Positions 56,522 through 64,000 of a stretch of DNA of 64,000 bases are shown here, piece by piece. The translations under genes were made by a program, and so were the position numbers. Under the pieces are notes generated by a model. The model searched no databases. It saw nothing but the letters and a program-made list of their open reading frames with translations, and was not told the DNA's origin. Within the stretch, counting starts at the first letter, position 1, and every line of letters starts with the position of its first letter. Source of the DNA: Telopea speciosissima (Eukaryota > Streptophyta > Magnoliopsida > Proteales > Proteaceae). The stretch covers positions 47,483,043 to 47,547,042 of the forward strand of contig NC_057926.1 of assembly GCF_018873765.1 (NCBI RefSeq). Direction: 5' to 3'.

Positions 56522-57367
56522 TGTTACGTCAAGAAATCGTCCGGTGGATCCTCCGAGTATCGTAACCTACAAAAGGACCAGAGTGACAAAGGAGAACCGG
56601 TGTGGTTCTGGCCTAGGACTCTTCGATGCCTAAGTTAGATCTCTCTGAGAAAACAGATGAATAATAGAATTCAAGATGGTTTGATGGGGTAGAGTACCTC
56701 TGCTTTTATAGTGGAATGCGGCGGTGTGGAGAGTCCCAGTCGATGGCGAGTAGTCCTCATAGTTGATAGGGTCCCTGGGTAGTAGGGCTCTTCCTTGATT
56801 GGTTGTCTCCCTAAGGGAGGTAGTGTCCCAGTAGGGTTGATGTCCTTATTAGATAGACGCTTATATGTGTTGGATAAGGTCCTTGGTGTTTGAGTCCGTC
56901 TGGGACTATGTGGCTAGTAGGCGGTGGCCTAGTGTCCTTGAGATAGTGTATGTCTTGTTGATAGCGGTGGTAGTAGTCTGTTGTACTTGTACTTGGATCT
57001 TGGTGGCGGTCATGTCCCTGGGCCTGGTCTACGCCCGAGGACCGAGCCCGTGGTCTTGCCTGGGTCCACGCTTGTGGCCTTGCTTGAGGTCGCGCCCATG
57101 GTAGTGAGGTTGCGCCTGTGAGGCCGTGCCTATGAGGCCGCACCGGTGGTAGTGAGGCCACGCCTGTGGTCTTGAGGCCGCGCCCGTGGTCATGAGGCCG
57201 CGCCTGCGGTTGGTCCATGCCCACGGCCGCTCCTGTCTGGTCTGTGCCCATGGTCGTGCTTGTGGTTCATGTCTGAGCTGGTTCTCCGCCGAGCCTGGGA
57301 CGGCCCACCTCGTTGGGCCAGGACAAGTGGGTACTCTCGATTGGCCGGTGTGATTTTGGGTTTATCA
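56522..57367. mobile_element. Solo LTR, 846 bp, inside the SINE 5' edge
   Basis: It starts TGTTACGTC and ends GTTTATCA, with TSDs GAGTA (56517-56521) and GAGCA (57368-57372). The sister flanks have GAAGAGAGCAGACC, the unoccupied site. It has a TATA-like CTTTTATAGTGG near 56702. From about 57010 to 57250 it contains GC-rich irregular repeats of GGCC(G/A)CGCC(C/T)GTGGT words. ORFs across it are low-complexity and not genes. Confidence 0.85.
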
Positions 57368-57560
57368 GAGCAGACCTTGGCACAATGGTAAGGTTGCTCC
57401 ATTGCGACCCAATGGTCATGGTCACATGGGTTCAACTCAAGAAACAGCCTCCTCCAAATCATGCAATGGCAGGAGCCTAATGTACTGGGTACACCAATGG
57501 TGAAGCTCATGCACGGGCAAAAGTGGCTTCTCTATGTGAATCCTGACATCTTATTGGATA
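57368..57560 (+). mobile_element. tRNA-type SINE, copy d
   Basis: Box-A-like ATGGTAAGGTTGC is kept. A small duplication (GGTCATGGTCACATGGGTTC) alters the box-B region. Its first bases are separated by the solo LTR at 56522-57367. Confidence 0.6.
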
Positions 57561-58395
57561 AGATCTTCTCTTGTTTCTTTCAATAATATTTTTATTTCTC
57601 TTAATGACAAAAAAAATGTCTAATTATTCGTGTGTTAAATTTGAACCTACGAACATCTTGCCATGTAGAGAAATTAATCTTTGAAAATTCGGTGAATGTA
57701 AAGAAAATTGAATACAGCAAATGCAAGAGGTAAAAAAAAGTTGAAAACATAACAAAGCATGTGTTTGAGATGGATAAAAATGACCAAATTAACCGTCCAA
57801 CTTAAGGAAAACAATTTACCGATAAAAAATATGTACTGTCATATAGGCGACTACATGTGGAAAGATAATTTTCCTAATAAAAGGGAAAAAGTTTTCCATT
57901 ACAAATAAAAGAAAATATGTACCATCATATAAGCACATATGAATCCATTCACCGTGGTTGAAGGAAAACTCGATCCTACAAAGAAAATTGCAAACAATTG
58001 AAAGAAGAAAAAAAAGTTCATGTTTTTGGTTGATCCAATCTTATACAAATATATAAACTAATTCAAAGTTTTTTTTTTTTTTTTTTTTTGGGTAAGATAT
58101 ACTAATTCAAAGTTCAAACATGATTTATTGAGAAAAAGACAACCCGAGAAAATAATAGGTCAAATTAGGAACCATGAAAAATTATAAAAAAAAGGTCAAA
58201 ATGGTCAAAAGTCAAATGTGTGAAGATTATTAAACGTGAGGAGATCTATTACCTCGATCATTGTATTTTTCTTAATGGATCAGTCATGATTCTTCCATGA
58301 CACAAGAAAAGATGACTCACTCATGAGTCATGACTATTGAGATAAGTCCATTCTTATTCTTTATAGCATCACCACTTTGGGATAAGGTTATGGTG
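57561..58395. repeat. 3' flank module of copy 4, right part
   Basis: It matches 760-1370 plus 3083-3280 and 40560-41340. Nothing gene-like is seen. The L1 LINE follows. Confidence 0.65.
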
Positions 58396-58410
58396 TTCCA
58401 TAATAGGATT

Positions 58411-60986
58411 TTTTTTTTTTTTTTAACCCCGAATATTACTTGGACCTGGGGGAGGCCCTTAGAACTTTATTGATAATTTGAAAAATCAAGTACAGAGGGG
58501 GGGACATACCCGCCTTACCCCGGCCCAAATGATACATAATCTCTCAAACTCTCGTTGAGCCCCCAGCCCTTACATTGTTGACTATAAGAAATCTATTTCC
58601 TTAAAACTGGCAGCCCTTCCCTGTCCTCCCAAAGTATTTGCTGAAGGCCTCTTAGGAGCGCAGAGTCAGAGCGGTAAACGTTATTGCAACCTGTTTCACA
58701 AGCAAAGTTGGCTAGCCAATACGCTGATCTATTGCTTTCCCTATAGGCAAAAGAGACTGCGAGTTGACAAGAGCAGCTAATCATCATGATATCCTCGAAC
58801 CAGTACCACCCTTTCCAAAGTTGACATTTCCTCTGGTTAACCATTTGCACCATCATGGCTGAGTCAGAAATCACGTCAAAAGCAACATAGCCCAGCTCCT
58901 TGCAGAGTAATAGCCCATCTCGTAGGTCCCTTAACTCGGCCTCTGAACTAGTGAAATGCCCATAATAGTTAGAGAATGCCCAAAGAACCTTACCTTCCCT
59001 ATCTCTTACAACCCCTCCCCCTCCTCTTATGCCCGGATTTCCCTTACATGCGCCATCAATGTTTAGCTTTACAGTCAAATCCGGCGGCCGCCAGCAAACA
59101 GGGATTGGGGGTTTCCCCACCGGGTTGTGACCCTTCAGCCCAAAGCACTACAAAATCAATTCCTCCTTGAGACTCGACTTGTGCCTGACTTTGGAGGGGA
59201 AAGGGAGGCTGTGCACCCACTCCTTAATTTTCCAAATAATAGTACTAGCCGTCCTTGGATTTTCTCCATGCCTCCTATTGTTCCTTTCACGCCACAGCTC
59301 CCACATAATTAATGAAGGAATGAAACCAGCGATCCGTCCACACATGCTTTGATAATTAGCCGCATTGAGCCAAAGTAAAAATTCTCTCCTCAAATCCTGA
59401 TTGTGAACCAAAGCAATGTCAAAAATCCCAGCAAAGTAACGCCATACCTTAGCCGTCGTTCCCCCCTCCACCAAGCAATGGATGGCCGTGTCACTCTTTG
59501 GGTTGCCACAGCAAACACATCTTGACGCTAGGGGGATTCCTAGGGACATCAACGAGTCATCAACAGGGATTTTACTGTTCAAAACCTGCCATATGAAAAA
59601 CCCAATCTTCGTAGGGATGGAGTGATTCCATATCCATCTCGTGTAGGGAGTTGTAGCCGCCTGCTCCCTCAACTCGTTCTAGGCTGATTTAATTGAAAAG
59701 CGACCATCTGACGAGGGTGTCCAGACCAGCCTGTCCTGCTTAGTAGTTCTATGGAAATTCCTCATGACAATGCACTCCTTGACCGACACTGAGTCAATTT
59801 GATTCACTACAGCCCAATCCCACTCACCATTCACGTCGAGCACATCCTTGACACATAGAGAAAGATCCGCCTGCAAGGCGTTGTCCACAAAATCGATTAG
59901 TGGACCCACCCCCACCCAATCATCAAGCCAGAAGCTTACATCGCCTGAGCCGATCAACCACCTAGACCTTTCAAGGATAAACTCTTTATGTGCCAAAGCT
60001 CTTCTCCAAGACTTGGACCCAACACAGCCTGATCCAACTAAAACAAAGTGAACATTCTTGAAGAACTTAGCCTTAAAGAAATTGCTCCATAACGAGGTCT
60101 CAGACAGGATTCGCCAAACGCCCTTTAACCTGAGAGCCAGCCCCACATCTTCCAAGCACCTTATACCCAACTCACCTTCCGTCAGAGGCCTACAAAATTT
60201 CCTCCAGCTCACCCAATGATGTCATTTACCCCAGTCCGAATTCCCCCATAAGAAGTCCGCACAGATACCATTGAAACTACGAATAACTGTTCTGGGCAGG
60301 TCCACTGAAGCAATGATATGTATTGGCATGGATGCCAAAACATGTCTTAGAAGAGTGAGACGTCCTCCTGCAGATAAAAGCCTCCCTTGCCACCTCACAA
60401 TCTTAGTCCTTATCTTACCCAAAAGCTCATCAAAAAACACAGCCCGTGCTCTTCCAGTAAAGATGGGAACCCCTAGGTACATGATGGGGAGCGTTCGCCT
60501 GCTAAACCCTGAAATACTTCCAACCATTCGAGCCCTAGCTTCTGAGGTCTTATGACTCATAATGTAGCAGCTCTTCTGTCTGTTAACCAACTGCCCTGAG
60601 AAATCCTCATATCTGCCTATAAATCCAAGGATTTGCTTCAACGAGCTCTTCAAACCCTTGGTAAAAATAATGGTGTCATCTGCAAACAAAGAATGGGAGA
60701 TGCTAGGACATCCCCTCGGCAGATGAAAGTAAGCAGCCCGTCCCTCCTCAAAGAGCTTCCTCAAACCTCTGTTCAAAACCTCTTCTGCAAGAATGAATAG
60801 GGCAGGTGAAAGAGGGTTGCCTTGTCTCAGCCCACGGGTGGACTTAAAGTAGCCCGTTGGAGCCCCTCCCCAAGCAACTGAAAACCAACAGTTCTCCACG
60901 GTCTTTTTAATCAGGCCAATCCAAGCATCTGCAAAACCAAACCGTGCCAGAACTAAATAGAGAAAACTCCACTCCATCCTGTTGTA
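58411..60986 (-). mobile_element. L1-type LINE, 5'-truncated, ORF2 with three stops
   Basis: The 15-bp TSD TTCCATAATAGGATT (58396-58410 and 60987-61001) and a poly(T) tract (58409-58424) mark a minus-strand insertion. One continuous minus-strand frame runs from about 60986 to 58593, broken only by in-frame stops near 60222, 59679 and 59148. In order it shows reverse transcriptase motifs (GLRQGNPLSPALF, FADDTIIF, YLGVPIFTGR), a zinc-binding linker (CVCCGNPKSDTAIHCLVEGG) and RNase H (LNIDGACKGNPGIRGGGG, SSEAELRDLRDGL, VISDSA). The last RNase H aspartate is replaced by Tyr in SAYWLANFA. The 5' half is absent. Confidence 0.93.
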
Positions 60987-61001
60987 TTCCATAATAGGAT
61001 T

Positions 61002-61765
61002 ATCTGTAAATAAAGTAATAGAACTCAAGGCCAATAGGGAATGAATGAACCCATCAGATCTAACATGAATCACAGAATATGAATGGAACTGGTTGGAATG
61101 TATATTTTGATTGTGTTTTATATTCATCTCAATTTTTTTGGTAATTTTACTTAAATTTTGAAGGAGAAAAGTTTCTTGTGGGAGAGTGTACCGCCTTGTT
61201 CAGACACAATGGAGGTAAAATGACTGCCATACTTCCAATGAAAGGCAGAAATCCCGCTCCCAGGATGCTTCCGCATATGTTCTCACTGGCTCCCCACATG
61301 CGCGGGAGCCACGCTACCCATAAAGAACTCTTGCCCAATTTTAATTCAAAGTTTGAGCAATTTTCCTTGGGTACTTTGGACTAAAATTTGACTATTAACC
61401 TACATTTGGAGTCCTTTATCACATGGACCACCAAGTGGTAAATAGTGAAGCATTATAATTCACTAGCCATAGTGACACCTAGAAGGACTCAATATATAAT
61501 TTTCATCTACAACTGTTCCTGAAGGAAATTAGAAACAAACATTAAAGCCTATTTTTAAAATGATCAAAATACCTTTAGCACAATAACAATGTAAGTGAGC
61601 CAAAATGTGATCCCAAGATTGTATATAAAGCTTTAAATCAAAATCAAAGTATCAAACACCTTAATAGCTTAATCGAAGTAAAACTAGCAAGATTCACCAA
61701 AACATAGAATTCAGCAAAAGTTCAAAGAAGGTAAATCAGAAACGAAACAAAAGAGCCCTTTCTTA
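61002..61765. repeat. Duplicated-unit segment matching 41380-43249
   Basis: 61002-61120 is the flank with the empty site for the 41400-42576 element. 61125-61765 matches 42577-43249. No gene is seen. Confidence 0.65.
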
Positions 61766-62620
61766 CTTTCTAATTATTGGCTTGTTAGAAGGTCAAACAA
61801 GGTTAAACAACAATTTGTGATTCTGATTACTTAATATATGGAACTTGTTTATATCCCCTTTTTGGTGTATTTCGGTCAATAAAGAAATAGACTGAAATTT
61901 ATTTCAGTCAAGACTAATCTGTTAGTCAGTGACTGAAAAACGGTCAGTGACTAACAAAACAATCAGAAAACGGTCAATGACTGGAAGTGGCCAGTCACTG
62001 AAAATGGTCAATAACCGAAAATGGTCAAAGACTGATGGATTGACAGTGACCGATTAACGGTCAGTGACCGGTAAACAGTCACCAGGGTGGTTATAGACAA
62101 TTTCAAATAAGTGAGAATTGTAAAAATTACCTAATAACTATAGAAACCACCAAAACAGTCTAGGATGCCTATAAATAGAGAAATTTAAAACAAAGGAGAA
62201 TCCAACAAATCAATCAAACAAGTCTTTATTTTTATCTTTTATTTTTCTTTTTTAGGAGTAGTGTAATGTAGATTTTCATCCATCTATATATTTTTTGGCT
62301 TGCTTCAAAAGACATCCATTATCATCAATTTGCAAGCTTCAACAGTTCTGGCTGGGAGAGTTGTGAAGACTTCAACAAATTCGTTTATATGTTGTTAACA
62401 ATTTGGTCATAGAGTGGTGGTAGTGTAAATACTAAGTTGTAAGCCTCATCAATTTCGGATTTGGCAAGTTGTAATGATTTCAACAAATGCGTTCTGTAAA
62501 GTAAGTAATTTGAATTCTTCTTCTTCTTCTTGGCATTGCAATCTTCGTATTTTTAAAAGTCCTTAGATTACCAAGGCACTAGTAGAATTCATCATCACAT
62601 GGAACACGATCTTTATTAGT
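61766..62620. other. Unassigned spacer with GGTCAGTGAC repeats
   Basis: 61925-62092 holds many irregular copies of CGGTCAGTGACTGAAAA-like words. The rest is AT-rich with CTT repeats at 62518-62532. No partner elsewhere in the window and no gene was recognised. An LTR-type origin is possible (AGGATGCCTATAAATAGAG near 62163 looks like a TATA box). Confidence 0.45.
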
Positions 62621-63562
62621 TTCCTCTGTCTGTAACGGTCTCTAGGCCAAAAGGAATTTTGGAGGAAACAGAACACATTTATGTTAATTATAGTTATTGC
62701 ACAAGGCAATTACCAATCAAATGTATTTGGCCTTTATATAATTGGACGTCGACCCAATAACCACTTTCTAGTTGGATCTTACAATTAGAACATAAAATGG
62801 ACTCAACCATGTATAAGTTTAGGTTTGTAACTAACAAAATGACAGGAGATCAGTACTTGGTCGCATGGCCTCTACACCAATGTCTGGGCCAATGGGGGAG
62901 CACTTCTATGTATCTACCTAGAGGCAGGAGCATCATTTTATGGTGCCCTGTGAGAGGGCATAGAGGGTGCCACCAAGTAGGGATTCTTTTCCGGTAATAA
63001 AAATTTGGTCTGAAGGGCCAATCCATACTTATTCCATTATTGCTTTCAAGGCATGAGCAGGACATGAATAAGAAGCCCTTTGCCAAACCTGTCATTGGGC
63101 CATTCAAGTGCATGGGCCACTATGTATCAAGTTTTCTCGCATGATTTTCATATTTTATATCATTTAGGACAAAATTTACTTTTTTGAACTAACTGCCAAA
63201 CCACTATACCAATAGGAAGAGAAGTCAAATCAATCCAAAATTTTTTTGGTGAGAAAATCAATCCATAATTGTTATATTTAGATGCTATGGATAACCTTTC
63301 TTTTTTTCATTTTATTTATTTAGTAAAATTTTGTCTTGTAATTAAAAAAAATTCCTGGCATGGCCAGTGTGAAAAACCATACCACACGAAAAGTGTCTTT
63401 CTCTCTTATTTTGGCCCATGCAAATTTTATTTCTTCAAACTAACTTATAAAGCCTATGTTGACATGTGTACCGTAGCTGATGATTGAATTAATTTTTTAA
63501 ATTTAACTCAAGTTTATATGCAGACATGGACAATTCGTCCACAAAAATTGGGATCCGAAAAT
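62621..63562. other. Unassigned sequence upstream of copy 5
   Basis: No similarity to the GH3 promoter module of copies 1-4 is visible, and no ORF with a known domain. The short frames around 62800-63110 lie opposite each other on both strands and look fortuitous. Confidence 0.4.
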
Positions 63563-64000
63563 ATGAAGAACACAGAAATCCATAGAAGCAAAACCTCCCA
63601 TAGCCATGGCGATCGCCATTGCTCCTCTCTCCACCTCCGTTCCTTCCTCTTTCTCTTTGCCTTCATCTTCATCTCCCTTCTGCTTCAGCGGAAACAGCTC
63701 AAGCTCGTTACAAGGATCCAAGACTCCCGAAGGAATACCGAATCTCAGATCTCCTTTCTTTGATGTCAACTCATGAAAAGATCGGCAAAATGGCCCAAAT
63801 CGATCCCCCGCGTTTCTTATATAGTTTTTTAAGTTTTCCTTCTTGTTTGAAGCTTAATTGTCTTGATTTCTTTGAAGCTCTAAAGATGAAACAGTGACGA
63901 TGAGGGTTGTTCTGGTTATTAATTTCAGGGAGTGTAGTGAACGGAGCAGTGCCGAACGTTCCTTCTGTTATAGCGCCAAATGCAACCCCTGCTATGTGGG
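63563..64000 (+). pseudogene. GH3 copy 5, damaged 5' end, runs off the window
   Basis: Exon 1 starts at 63563 ([19 protein letters not shown]). One base is missing near 63674 relative to copy 4 (ATCTCCC for ATCTACCC), which throws the signal-peptide region out of frame. After AAATCGATC about 65 bp is deleted, including the end of exon 1 and its donor site. Exon 2 begins normally at 63929 (GSVVNGAVPN) and continues past 64000. Intron 1 lacks the MITE. The usual promoter and TATA box are absent upstream. A later in-frame start could rescue part of the protein, but this copy is most likely non-functional. The remainder is outside the window. Confidence 0.8.

Noticed and set aside
56811-57510. 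ORFs of 79 to 146 residues rich in Arg, Pro and Thr
   Set aside because: They fall in the GC-rich repeat array of a solo LTR and on its junction with the SINE.
61178-61384. A 68-residue ORF on + (and 63 residues on -) near 61150-61380
   Set aside because: The sister copy at 42643-42858 differs in frame after a few codons; it is repeat sequence without coding conservation.

Overview
This is a nuclear segment of a flowering plant. The evidence is AT-rich intergenic DNA, seven-exon genes with GT-AG introns, and a dense mix of plant transposon types: Mutator-like, CACTA, Tourist-like MITEs, L1 and RTE LINEs, a tRNA-type SINE, copia and solo LTRs, and a TRIM. The species cannot be fixed from the sequence. 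All coordinates below were read by eye, and repeat edges are approximate unless a target-site duplication (TSD) is stated.

The only real protein-coding genes I can support are a tandem array of glycoside hydrolase family 3 (GH3) genes, all on the + strand. They resemble plant beta-D-glucan exohydrolase / beta-glucosidase. Copy 1 (8928-11811) is a pseudogene. Copy 2 (25042-28943), copy 3 (35642-39841) and copy 4 (50417-54455) have complete seven-exon reading frames of about 666, 695 and 669 residues. Copy 5 starts at 63563 with a damaged first exon and runs off the window. Debris of further copies is present: the window opens in the 3' flank of an unseen upstream copy, 43986-44240 is a stray intron-3 piece, and 47953-48105 is a stray promoter plus exon 1.

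Each repeating unit has a promoter module (several ACGT-rich blocks, then a TATA box about 77 bp before the ATG), the GH3 gene, and a conserved 3' flank carrying a SINE. Unit lengths vary (about 10.6 to 16 kb) because transposons inserted and segments were lost after duplication. Regions: 1-3424 upstream 3' flank with a Mutator-like element; 3425-8927 repeat modules and promoter of copy 1; 8928-11811 copy 1; 11812-25041 3' flank, mobile elements and promoter of copy 2; 25042-28943 copy 2; 28944-35641 3' flank, LINE and TIR elements, solo LTR, and nested Mutator-like elements ending just upstream of the copy 3 TATA box; 35642-39841 copy 3; 39842-50416 3' flank, TIR elements, GH3 debris, LINE and promoter of copy 4; 50417-54455 copy 4; 54456-63562 3' flank with RTE LINE, TRIM, solo LTR and L1 LINE; 63563-64000 copy 5.

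Because the flanks are duplicated, many insertions have an unoccupied sister site inside the same window. This fixes their borders and relative ages. The most notable observations are: a nested pair of Mutator-like elements about 12 bp upstream of the copy 3 TATA box; a captured BOP/NPR5-type ankyrin fragment in the inner element; a 200-bp deletion that removed the copy 3 stop codon; and a 97-bp duplication giving copy 2 two competing acceptors for exon 5. I found no sign of a bacterial, viral or CRISPR-type system.
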